Below, piece by piece: positions 1-5,842 of a DNA stretch of 5,955 bases (within the stretch, counting starts at the first letter, position 1; each line of letters begins with the position of its first letter). The notes beneath the pieces are model-generated. The model searched no databases, was not told the DNA's origin, and saw nothing but the letters and a program-made list of their open reading frames with translations. A program made the translations under genes and the position numbers. The stretch comes from RUG11462 sp051877275 (GTDB lineage: Bacteria; Bacillota; Clostridia; Oscillospirales; Acutalibacteraceae). The stretch is taken from positions 1 through 5,955 of the forward strand of contig JBJEIS010000021.1 of NCBI GenBank assembly GCA_051877275.1, in the 5' to 3' direction.

Positions 1-2
1 CT

Positions 3-1241
3 GTGGCTGAAAAGTCCTTTGACGATATGACATTCGAAGAAGCACTTGAAGAGTCGCTTAACAGCATGAACTCTAACCAGAGAGTTAAGGGTGTAGTTGT
101 AGCTGTTAATCCAACCGAAGTTCAGGTTGATATTGGACGTAAGTACACAGGCATTGTTCCTGCAAACGAGCTTTCAGCAGAGCCTAATGTTAATCCTGTT
201 GACCTTGTAAAGGTTGGCGACGAGCTTGATTTGGTTGTTATGAGAACTAACGACCAGGAGGGTATTATTACTCTTTCTAAAAAACGTTTTGACGCTTATG
301 CAGGTATGGCTGCAATGGAAGAAGCAAAAGAAAACGACGAAATTCTTGAAGGCAAGGTTACAGCAGTTGTAAAAGGCGGCGTTACTGTTTTATCAAACGG
401 AATTCGCGTATTTATTCCTGCTTCTCACGCTACATTGAGAAAAGGCGAAGATTTGGAACAGCTTGTAGGAACAACTGTTTCATTCAAAATTATTGATATT
501 CGCCGCGGCAGAAATGTTGTTGGCTCAATTCGCGTAGTTCTTCGTGAAGAAATGAAAAAAGCAAGAGAAGAGCTTTGGGAAAAACTCGCTGTCGGCGATA
601 CATACGAAGGTGTTGTAAAATCACTTACATCTTACGGTGCTTTTGTTGACATCGGCGGAGTTGACGGTATGATTCACATTACCGAGCTTTCTTGGATAAG
701 AATCAAACATCCTTCAGAAGTTGTTAATGTAGGCGATACTGTTACTGTTTACATTAAAGACCTTGACAAAGAAAACAAAAAAATCTCACTTGGATTCAAA
801 AAAGCTGAAGATAATCCATGGGAGATTCTTAAATCCAAATATAATGAAGGCGATGAAGTAACCGTTAAAATCGTAAGTTTTGCTTCTTACGGTGCTTTTG
901 CAAACGTTATTCCTGGTATTGACGGTCTTATTCATATTTCACAGATTGCCAATAAGAGAATTGAAAAACCTCAGGATGTTCTTAAAATCGGTGAAGAGGT
1001 TCAGGCTAAAATCATCAGCATTGATTATGATGCAAAAAGAGTCAGCCTTTCAATCAGAGCGCTCTTACCTGAAGAGGCACCTGTTGAAGAGGAAAAAGAA
1101 CCTGAAACACCTGCAGAACCTCCAAAAGGTTATGTTTGTGATGTATGCGGATACGTTTATGAGGGCGAAGAATTACCTGAAGATTTTGTATGTCCGCTTT
1201 GCGGCGTAGGCGCTGACCAGTTCAGACCTTTAGCTGACTAA
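3..1241 (+). CDS. S1-family RNA-binding protein with C-terminal rubredoxin-like domain (possibly 5'-partial)
   Basis: The product resembles ribosomal protein S1: RNA-binding OB folds expected to act on mRNA at the ribosome in the cytoplasm. Four S1 domains are visible at about residues 26-94, 113-181, 198-266 and 282-350. The last two are the most canonical, each with a SYGAF strand followed by DGMIHI or DGLIHI. A proline/glutamate-rich linker (about 356-375) leads to a compact rubredoxin-like knuckle at about 377-409. It has C379-x2-C382-GYVYEG and, after a short acidic turn, C397-x2-C400, and it lacks the long middle loop of classical rubredoxin, as in rubrerythrin tails. I chose GTG at position 3 only because it is the first codon in the window. 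The frame is open to the edge and no ribosome site can be seen. In many Clostridia an S1 region of this type is fused behind IspH (LytB), so the true start may be far upstream (inference). Domain assignments are secure; a translational role is likely but unproven. Confidence 0.9.
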   Translation: MAEKSFDDMTFEEALEESLNSMNSNQRVKGVVVAVNPTEVQVDIGRKYTGIVPANELSAEPNVNPVDLVKVGDELDLVVMRTNDQEGIITLSKKRFDAYAGMAAMEEAKENDEILEGKVTAVVKGGVTVLSNGIRVFIPASHATLRKGEDLEQLVGTTVSFKIIDIRRGRNVVGSIRVVLREEMKKAREELWEKLAVGDTYEGVVKSLTSYGAFVDIGGVDGMIHITELSWIRIKHPSEVVNVGDTVTVYIKDLDKENKKISLGFKKAEDNPWEILKSKYNEGDEVTVKIVSFASYGAFANVIPGIDGLIHISQIANKRIEKPQDVLKIGEEVQAKIISIDYDAKRVSLSIRALLPEEAPVEEEKEPETPAEPPKGYVCDVCGYVYEGEELPEDFVCPLCGVGADQFRPLAD

Positions 1242-1252
1242 TTTAGTTAATT

Positions 1253-1288
1253 AAAAACTGACTTCGCTTTTTGCGAGGTCAGTTTTTT
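1253..1288 (+). terminator. Intrinsic terminator of the S1-rubredoxin gene
   Basis: An 11-bp stem (ACTGACTTCGC at 1257-1267 with GCGAGGTCAGT at 1273-1283, one T-G wobble) closes a 5-base T loop. It is extended by A-T pairs and followed by a T run to 1288. It begins 11 bases after the stop codon, so it ends the upstream transcript. Confidence 0.93.
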
Positions 1289-1353
1289 AATATAATTTTT
1301 TAGAATTATAACTGTTATATTAAAAAATCGGCATATAAATATATGCTAAAACG

Positions 1354-1382
1354 TTGAAAGAACTCAAAGACAATGATATAAT
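1354..1382 (+). promoter_or_regulatory. Sigma-A promoter with extended -10 for the 82-residue orphan gene
   Basis: TTGAAA (1354-1359) and TATAAT (1377-1382) are separated by exactly 17 bases, and TG sits one base before the -10 (TGATATAAT), giving an extended -10. Transcription would begin near 1389 and leave a leader of about 150 bases before the TTG start at 1539. The rest of 1290-1538 holds only AT-rich sequence and the unrecognised frame listed separately. Confidence 0.7.
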
Positions 1383-1515
1383 AACTATATTAGAGATAGC
1401 TCTTAAACATTCAGTTTGCGGAAATTTTATCGGCTTAGAAAATCCTAAAAAATCACCAAGCTTAAAAAATGGCGGTTTGATTAAGGGCAGAAGGTATTCT
1501 CGAGTAGCTGTTTAA
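1354..1515 (+). pseudogene. Unrecognised 53-codon frame in the leader, possible relic of an upstream gene
   Basis: An uninterrupted frame runs from an in-frame stop at 1336-1338 to TAA at 1513-1515. Its composition is protein-like: a hydrophobic helix (DIITILEIALKH) followed by a basic, glycine-rich tail ending in GRRYSRVAV. The only plausible start, TTG at 1354, has no ribosome site and coincides with the -35 box of a good promoter. It is therefore unlikely to be translated as an intact gene. It may be the C-terminal remnant of a larger protein, for example a decayed partner of the following small gene, or a chance frame. I do not recognise any family. Confidence 0.2.
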
Positions 1516-1523
1516 AAACAAAT

Positions 1524-1530
1524 GGGAGGT
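1524..1530 (+). promoter_or_regulatory. Ribosome binding site fixing the TTG start at 1539
   Basis: GGGAGGT lies 8 bases before TTG 1539-1541. No ATG lies in frame nearby, and the ATG at 1522 hits a stop after four codons. This site is what makes the rare TTG start credible. Confidence 0.85.
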
Positions 1531-1538
1531 AACTGATA

Positions 1539-1787
1539 TTGATAGATATAAAAAAAGTTAAAAAAATAATTAAAGAGCGAAAAAAAATATATGTCAATGA
1601 TGACGTAAGAACAAGAGAAAAATGGAATGAACTTCTTGACGCTCTTGGGAATGATGAAGAAGAACTATATAATTTCCTTAAATCAATTGACGATGATACA
1701 TTGAGTTGGATAAATGAAATTTACGAAGAAATTGTTGAAAAATTCCCTAGTGATAGAATTAATGACGAATTCAAAAGGGTTCTTTAA
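1539..1787 (+). CDS. Small helical acidic protein of unknown function, immunity-like in character
   Basis: This is an intact 82-residue gene with a TTG start, a strong ribosome site (GGGAGGT, 8-base spacer), its own upstream promoter and a terminator 16 bases after the stop. The first 16 residues are very basic (eight Lys/Arg between residues 5 and 16). The remainder is acidic and predicted helical, with EKWNELLDALG at 27-37 and DDDTLSWINEIYEEIVEKF at 51-69. There is no signal peptide, membrane segment or cysteine, so it should be a soluble cytoplasmic protein. I do not recognise a named family. Its size, acidity and the 'L-x-x-I-x-x-E-x-x-E-K-F' style C-terminal helix recall small immunity proteins of polymorphic toxin systems in Firmicutes. 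That resemblance is an impression, not a match. No toxin gene is present, so it would be an orphan immunity gene if the idea holds. Confidence 0.8.
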   Translation: MIDIKKVKKIIKERKKIYVNDDVRTREKWNELLDALGNDEEELYNFLKSIDDDTLSWINEIYEEIVEKFPSDRINDEFKRVL

Positions 1788-1803
1788 TAATTTAATATCA
1801 ACT

Positions 1804-1843
1804 AAAGCCGATTGGTTACGCAAAGTAACTGACCGGCTTTTTT
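1804..1843 (+). terminator. Terminator of the orphan gene, possibly shared by the convergent galactosidase gene
   Basis: AAAGCCG...GTTAC (1804-1819) pairs with GTAAC...CGGCTTT (1825-1840) around a GCAAA loop, with one A-C mismatch and two wobbles, followed by a T run to 1843. The hairpin lies between convergent genes. On the minus strand the tract after the stem is shorter (TTTAGTTG), so it may stop galactosidase transcripts less efficiently; no other terminator is visible at that gene's 3' end. Confidence 0.88.
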
Positions 1844-1888
1844 GTATGCAAAAATATTTTAAGATATGAAGAAGTCTTTATATTTTTA

Positions 1889-3922
1889 TTACATTTGTTT
1901 TAAAATTAAAGTAGTCTGAGCAGGTAGTTCTATTTTGCTGTCAAGTAATGCTTTGGTTTCGATGTTTTCCCAGTTAATAGATGTTTTCAGTAAAACGTCA
2001 TTATGAGAATAGTTTTCTAAAAATACATAAGTATTTTTGTCATCACTTCTTGAATGAGCGGTAACATCTTTTGGAAGTTCACCGTCAAAAGCAGACGAGA
2101 TTGAGGTTTCATTAAGCAGCTTCTCTACAATATAGTCGGTAAAATCGCCGTTATCGCGAAAAGCAACATAATAGGCTTTGCCTTTGCCGTAACTGTTTTC
2201 GGTAAAGCCGGGCATTCCTTTATAGAAATCCTCGCCGTATACTCCTAAAACTTTTGCTCCTCGCGTATGAATTAGCTCGCAATAATCAATTGCTTTAAAT
2301 TCTTTTTCATCATCAAGCTTTATTGTATTGCTGTCTTCAGGATAAAGAGTGTCAATTTCTTCATTCCATATTCCAAAGACATTTTTTAGTTCGCCGCAAG
2401 GAAATCCGCCCAAATGACATAAATCGTTTTCATCAACCATTCCTGTCATATATGTACATAAAAGCGTTCCGCCGTTTTTAACATAATCAGCAAAGTTCTG
2501 TTCTGCTTCTTTGCAGACAATATATTGCATAGGTGCAATAACAAGACTGTATTTAGAAAGGTCCTCGGATCTGCTTACAATATCAGTATCTATTCCTCTT
2601 TTCCATAGAGAATAGTAATACTGTTCTACTGTGTCTATGTATTTTTTATTGTTAGTGGCAAATCCTTTAGCCATGTCAATTGCCCATCGGTTATCCCAAT
2701 CAAACACAATTGCAGCTTTGGCTTTGGTTGTTGTACCGACAATTTCATCTAAACCTTTAAGGCGCTCGCCGAGCGCTGAAACATCTTTGAAAACGCGAGT
2801 ATTCTCGTTGCCAACATGGTCAACTACCGCTCCGTGAAATTTTTCTACTGCACCTCTGCTTTTTCTCCATTGAAAATACAAAACAGAGTCTGAACCGTGA
2901 GCAACAGCCTGTAAAGATGTCAATTCGTGAACTTTAGGTCTTTTAAGCTTGTTATATTCAAACCAACTGGTTACATTCGGCACGCTTTCCATAACTAAAA
3001 ACGGACGATGCTTTAATGAACGCATTAAATCATGCGTCATTGCGGTAAACCGTGCTTCATGCAAATCACGCGACGGATTATTACTCCAAGGCGGATAACA
3101 ATCCCATGAAACAAAATCAATTTCTTTACTCAAAATTCTGTAATCAAGCCCGTTATAAAATCCCATAAGATTTGTTGTAATAGGTATATCAGGTGTAATT
3201 TTACGAATAACAGAAATTTCATGCTTCATAAAATCGGTTGTTTTATATGTTACATATCGTTTCCAATCAAGGTCTCTTGCATGAACATAATGGTCAGTAA
3301 GCGGCCCGGGCGGATCTATCTGCTCCCAATCGTCATATGAGTGCGACCAAAAAGTATTCCACCAGTCGTGATTAAGTTTATCAATTGTGCCATATTTGGC
3401 TTTCAGCCACTCTCTAAACCCTTTTATACAATTTTCGCAATAACATTCACCTGAAAATTCATTGGAAATATGCCATGCAATAACAGCAGGGTGGCTTTTA
3501 TACCTCTGCGCTAATTTTTGATTAATAATTGCAATTTTTTCACGATAAATCGGTGAAGAATAACAATGGTTATGTCTGGCACCGAATTTGTAACGCACTC
3601 CGTTTTCATCTACGCGCAATGTTTCAGGGTATTTAGTTGCAAGCCATATAGGTTTTGCTCCGCTCGGAGTAGCAAGAATAACTCTTCCTCCTGCGTTGTA
3701 AATATCGTCTATTGCTTTATCTAAAAAAGAGAAGTCAAATTCACCTTCGCTTTTTTCAAGTGTGCTCCAAGAAAAAATACCGACGGTAAGCTCGTTACAA
3801 TTAGCTATTTTTAATAATCTCATATCTTCAGATAATACATCTGGATAATCGAGCCATTGTTCAGGGTTGTAATCTCCGCCGTGCAAAATATGCGGATATT
3901 TTTTAATAATAATATCTTTCAT
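1889..3922 (-). CDS. GH42 beta-galactosidase, cytoplasmic
   Basis: A family GH42 retaining glycosidase that releases terminal beta-galactose from short galactosides such as galacto- or galactan-derived oligosaccharides; the exact substrate is not readable here. Numbered from ATG 3922 it has 677 residues, a normal family length. The TIM barrel opens with LHGGDYNPEQW (about 13-23). The acid/base is E155 in WHISNE and the nucleophile is E312 in FLVME. The family metal site is complete: C120, C160, C162 and C165 (ECYCENC). A trimerisation domain (about 400-610, from AKAAIVFDWDNRW) and a small beta C-terminal domain follow. There is no signal peptide, so it acts on imported sugars. ATG 3922 is preferred over GTG 3931 because AGGCGG lies 8 bases before it, whereas GTG would leave almost no spacer. 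No transporter or sugar regulator adjoins it; it is transcribed alone. Family identity is certain. Confidence 0.97.
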   Translation of the reverse strand: MKDIIIKKYPHILHGGDYNPEQWLDYPDVLSEDMRLLKIANCNELTVGIFSWSTLEKSEGEFDFSFLDKAIDDIYNAGGRVILATPSGAKPIWLATKYPETLRVDENGVRYKFGARHNHCYSSPIYREKIAIINQKLAQRYKSHPAVIAWHISNEFSGECYCENCIKGFREWLKAKYGTIDKLNHDWWNTFWSHSYDDWEQIDPPGPLTDHYVHARDLDWKRYVTYKTTDFMKHEISVIRKITPDIPITTNLMGFYNGLDYRILSKEIDFVSWDCYPPWSNNPSRDLHEARFTAMTHDLMRSLKHRPFLVMESVPNVTSWFEYNKLKRPKVHELTSLQAVAHGSDSVLYFQWRKSRGAVEKFHGAVVDHVGNENTRVFKDVSALGERLKGLDEIVGTTTKAKAAIVFDWDNRWAIDMAKGFATNNKKYIDTVEQYYYSLWKRGIDTDIVSRSEDLSKYSLVIAPMQYIVCKEAEQNFADYVKNGGTLLCTYMTGMVDENDLCHLGGFPCGELKNVFGIWNEEIDTLYPEDSNTIKLDDEKEFKAIDYCELIHTRGAKVLGVYGEDFYKGMPGFTENSYGKGKAYYVAFRDNGDFTDYIVEKLLNETSISSAFDGELPKDVTAHSRSDDKNTYVFLENYSHNDVLLKTSINWENIETKALLDSKIELPAQTTLILKQM

Positions 3923-3931
3923 ATACTCCAC

Positions 3932-3937
3932 CGCCTT
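3932..3937 (-). promoter_or_regulatory. Ribosome binding site deciding the galactosidase start
   Basis: On the minus strand AGGCGG precedes ATG 3922 by 8 bases. The alternative in-frame GTG at 3931 directly abuts this site and is therefore unlikely to be the start. Confidence 0.7.
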
Positions 3938-3952
3938 TTAAAATGCCATACC

Positions 3953-3971
3953 ATAATCACTTTGTTATTAT
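3953..3971. promoter_or_regulatory. Operator-like inverted repeat over the galactosidase -10
   Basis: ATAATCAC and GTTATTAT (7 of 8 positions symmetrical) flank a TTT centre and overlap the -10 and start point of the galactosidase promoter, where a repressor would act. The sequence is AT-rich, so chance symmetry is quite possible. Confidence 0.25.
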
Positions 3972-3975
3972 ACCA
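3967..3975 (-). promoter_or_regulatory. Extended -10 promoter of the galactosidase gene
   Basis: On the minus strand TGGTATAAT gives a perfect -10 with the TG extension. The matching -35 position holds only a weak TAGCAT (17-base spacer), consistent with an extended -10 promoter or one helped by an activator. Transcription would start near 3960, about 38 bases before the ATG. Confidence 0.6.
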
Positions 3976-4018
3976 TACTTTATATAATAATGCTATGAAA
4001 TATTTGTCATTAAAATAA

Positions 4019-4053
4019 AAAAACCTCTCATGCAAATTACATGAGAGGTTTTT
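4019..4053 (-). terminator. Terminator of the tRNA-His unit
   Basis: A perfect 14-bp stem (AAAAACCTCTCATG at 4019-4032 with its complement at 4040-4053) has a 7-base loop and starts 4 bases beyond the tRNA 3' end. On the minus strand it is followed by a long T tract. It separates the tRNA from the galactosidase, which has its own promoter. Confidence 0.93.
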
Positions 4054-4056
4054 AAA

Positions 4057-4134
4057 TGGGGTGGGTAGACGGATTCGAACCGACGGTCTTCAGTGCCACA
4101 AACTGACGCGTTAACCAACTACGCTATACCCACC
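4057..4134 (-). tRNA. tRNA-His (GTG anticodon), with encoded G-1 and CCA
   Basis: A full cloverleaf folds on the minus strand. The acceptor GTGGGTA pairs perfectly with TACCCAC. The D stem is GCGT/ACGC, the anticodon stem TCAGT/ACTGA with loop TTGTGGC (anticodon GTG), and the T loop TTCGAAT. The histidine identity features are present: an extra G at -1 (4134) opposite discriminator C73 (4060). The 3' CCA is encoded (4057-4059). One oddity is a U-U mismatch in the T stem (GTCGG/CCGTC, positions 50-64). The gene has its own promoter and terminator and is therefore a single-gene unit. Confidence 0.97.
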
Positions 4135-4156
4135 ATATTATTTTTGCAACATTAAG

Positions 4157-4185
4157 ATTATAATATATCATATCATTTTTGTCAA
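4157..4185 (-). promoter_or_regulatory. Consensus sigma-A promoter of tRNA-His
   Basis: On the minus strand a perfect TTGACA (4185-4180) and a perfect TATAAT (4162-4157) are separated by 17 bases. The start point would be near 4150, about 15 bases before the tRNA. Full consensus is typical of strong stable-RNA promoters. Confidence 0.92.
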
Positions 4186-4231
4186 GCATTTTTTACAAAT
4201 ATATTTTAAATACCTATATTTGATACTGTTT

Positions 4232-4271
4232 ACAAATAATTCATTTGTTTTATTTTTATTTATGATAAAAT
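4232..4271 (+). promoter_or_regulatory. Candidate promoter with overlapping inverted repeat for the zinc-ribbon/LytTR operon
   Basis: TGATAAAAT (4263-4271) is an extended -10 one base off consensus. A weak T-rich -35 (TTTGTT near 4244) sits at about the right spacing. The perfect inverted repeat ACAAAT/ATTTGT (4232-4237 and 4243-4248, 5-base centre) covers the -35, a position suited to a regulator. Start would be near 4278. The area is very AT-rich, which lowers confidence. The rest of 4186-4231 shows no clear feature beyond a second copy of TTTACAAATA. Confidence 0.4.
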
Positions 4272-4304
4272 AAAATAATAAAATAGGGAAAGGAAATGTG
4301 AATT

Positions 4305-4970
4305 GTGAGAAGATGTCTTGATTGTAATGCCGAATTACCTAATGCTGCTATGGAATGTACAGAATGCGGTTCGCAGAATTTATCTTTAATTGAAGAAAAA
4401 ACAACTGAAAAAACTACTTTGCCTAAAAAATTCAATGCTTTTATCATTGTTATTGCGACAGTGTTTGTAATCGGTGTTGTGTGCGGATTTTTTGCTTATA
4501 AGTATTCAGCGAAAACCGTTCCGGCAGAACCTATAAAAAATGCGATGAATTCTTTGTATACAGGTGATTTACAAGGATATATTGATGAAATGTATAAAAG
4601 CTTTCAATCAGATGCCGAAAACTATTTAAACAATGAATACGGCAGTTTTTCCTCTTACAAAGACAGCACGGAAGAAACCTTAAAAAATGCTTACGGTGAT
4701 GATTATAAGGTTGTGTCGGAAGTAATTGATGTTTATCCATTTACAGATAAAATGGTTGAGTTTTTAAATGATGCTTGTAAAGAAGCAGGCTATAAAGTTG
4801 AAATCACTGACGCCAAAAATGTTACTGTCAGAACTGTAACCAAAAATGATGACGGTGCAGAATCTTATTACATAGCTGATGAATATTCGGCAGAAATTGA
4901 CGGCAAGTGGTATTTTGTTCCTAAAGGTTTGTTAGTTTCAAATGAATCTGATAACTTTCAGACAAATTAA
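4305..4970 (+). CDS. Zinc-ribbon, single-pass membrane protein with extracytoplasmic domain
   Basis: The 221-residue product starts with a cytoplasmic zinc ribbon: C4-x2-C7 and C18-x2-C21, the CxxCG knuckle typical of short zinc-ribbon leaders. A charged linker (about 27-42) is followed by one membrane helix at about 43-67, then an extracytoplasmic region (68-221). That region begins with helices (AMNSLYTGDLQGYIDEMYKS) and ends in strands (EYSAEIDGKWYFVP), suggesting an NTF2/DUF4878-like fold; this is inference from pattern only. The predicted orientation is N-terminus inside. GTG 4305 is chosen because a stop lies two codons upstream; AAAGGA at 4289-4294 gives a longish 10-base spacer, so translation may be modest. 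The LytTR-PAS gene follows after 51 bases with no terminator, so they are probably co-transcribed. Function is unknown: a sensor or a partner of an envelope process are both possible. Confidence 0.88.
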   Translation: MRRCLDCNAELPNAAMECTECGSQNLSLIEEKTTEKTTLPKKFNAFIIVIATVFVIGVVCGFFAYKYSAKTVPAEPIKNAMNSLYTGDLQGYIDEMYKSFQSDAENYLNNEYGSFSSYKDSTEETLKNAYGDDYKVVSEVIDVYPFTDKMVEFLNDACKEAGYKVEITDAKNVTVRTVTKNDDGAESYYIADEYSAEIDGKWYFVPKGLLVSNESDNFQTN

Positions 4971-5009
4971 AAATAGAAATAAGTCTAATAAGATTTGCCG
5001 GAAAAAAGC

Positions 5010-5015
5010 GAGGTG
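5010..5015 (+). promoter_or_regulatory. Ribosome binding site supporting the TTG start at 5022
   Basis: GAGGTG lies 6 bases before TTG 5022-5024. The upstream in-frame TTG at 4995 has no purine-rich site at a usable distance, and GTG 5013 overlaps this site. Confidence 0.7.
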
Positions 5016-5021
5016 TCTGAT

Positions 5022-5822
5022 TTGCAGGAAGAAAAATGTATTACGATTATTTCAAACAGAAAAAGGGTTGTTTTAAATATCAGCACAATTCTTTATGTTC
5101 TTATGATAGGGAAAAATGCAGAGCTACACATTTCCGGAGGGAAAACATATATAACAAGAATGACTATATCTGAGCTTGAAGATTATTTAGGTGATGGCTT
5201 TATTAAGGTGAATCGCGGATGCCTTGTTTCTGCAAGGGCGGTACATGATGTTACCGACAGCATTAACCTTAACAACGGTGAGTCCCTGACATATACGATA
5301 CGAAAGAAAAATGAGATTATTGAACAGCTTCATTCAAAACAGAGGAGTATTATCAGCAATTTTGCTAAGGATGGCATTCCTGTTACAGATGAGGAATACC
5401 GCAAGCATTACATAAGCTTTGATAATCTGCCGTTTGCTTTTACGGATATTGAGATGATATTTAATGAGGAAAGCCGCGCTGTAGACTGGATTTTCAGATA
5501 TGGCAATTCTGCGTTGGCAAAACTCGAAAAGATGCCGCTTGAGCGTCTTATCGGCAGTTCTTTCGGCAGCTTGTTCAGCAATATGGATTCTAAATGGCTG
5601 CGAAGCTATGAACGCGCAACGCTTTACGGTGAAACGCTGGAGATGATTGATTACAGCCCGGAAATAGATACATACTTGAAAGTTATATGTTTTCCGACTT
5701 TTAAAGGTCACTGTGGGTGCATTCTGTTCAATATTTCGGATATAGAATTCACAAAAAACAGCAGTGACACCGAAAAGGCGATGATACTTTATTTCGGTCA
5801 GTTATTCAATACAAACATTTGA
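5022..5822 (+). CDS. LytTR DNA-binding regulator with C-terminal PAS-like domain
   Basis: A 266-residue cytoplasmic transcription regulator. Residues about 6-105 form a LytTR domain: CITIISNRKRVVLNISTI, a central strand pair (AELHISGGKTYITRMTISELE) and the hallmark 'F-x-K-V-N-R-G-C-L-V-S' (60-70). LytTR proteins bind paired direct repeats about 21 bp apart. A linker leads to a PAS-like fold at about 132-243 (LPFAFTDIEMIFNEESRAVDWIFRYGNSAL, then GSSFGSLF, then YLKVICFPTFKGHCGCILFNISD), which would sense a small ligand or mediate dimerisation. There is no receiver domain and no phosphoacceptor, so it is not a classical response regulator. The order DNA-binding then sensor is reversed relative to AgrA-type proteins. 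TTG 5022 is chosen because GAGGTG sits 6 bases upstream; TTG 4995 would add nine residues without a ribosome site. It is probably co-transcribed with the membrane zinc-ribbon gene. Confidence 0.9.
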   Translation: MQEEKCITIISNRKRVVLNISTILYVLMIGKNAELHISGGKTYITRMTISELEDYLGDGFIKVNRGCLVSARAVHDVTDSINLNNGESLTYTIRKKNEIIEQLHSKQRSIISNFAKDGIPVTDEEYRKHYISFDNLPFAFTDIEMIFNEESRAVDWIFRYGNSALAKLEKMPLERLIGSSFGSLFSNMDSKWLRSYERATLYGETLEMIDYSPEIDTYLKVICFPTFKGHCGCILFNISDIEFTKNSSDTEKAMILYFGQLFNTNI

Positions 5823-5842
5823 AAATTATAAATAATAAAAAT

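Noticed and set aside
331..342. AAACGAC inside the S1 gene, complementary to the core of the repeat at 5904-5933
   Set aside because: Single 7-mer within coding sequence, without a partner at 21 bp.
880..1209. A 109-residue plus-strand frame inside the S1 gene
   Set aside because: It overlaps the well-supported S1/rubredoxin frame, has a leucine/lysine-rich composition typical of an out-of-frame reading, and matches no domain.
4019..4053. Similarity between the tRNA terminator loop and the loop of the hairpin at 5843-5896
   Set aside because: The shared CAAATT and CATGAG pieces are short and interrupted; the stems are unrelated, so this is not a repeat family.
4192..4238. TTTACAAATA repeated at 4192 and 4229
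   Set aside because: A 10-bp AT-rich repeat in an AT-rich spacer is expected by chance. The 37-bp offset fits no known regulator geometry.
4221..4252. Possible LytTR autoregulatory site (CTGTTTAC and TTGTTTTA) before the zinc-ribbon gene
   Set aside because: The two GTT cores are 19 bp apart, not about 21, and differ from the repeat found at 5904-5933.
4995..5021. Upstream TTG start adding nine residues to the LytTR protein
   Set aside because: No ribosome site precedes it, while GAGGTG sits 6 bases before TTG 5022 and the LytTR domain begins just after.
5334..5711. A 125-residue minus-strand frame opposite the LytTR-PAS gene
   Set aside because: It lies wholly antisense to a recognised coding region and has no ribosome site or family features.
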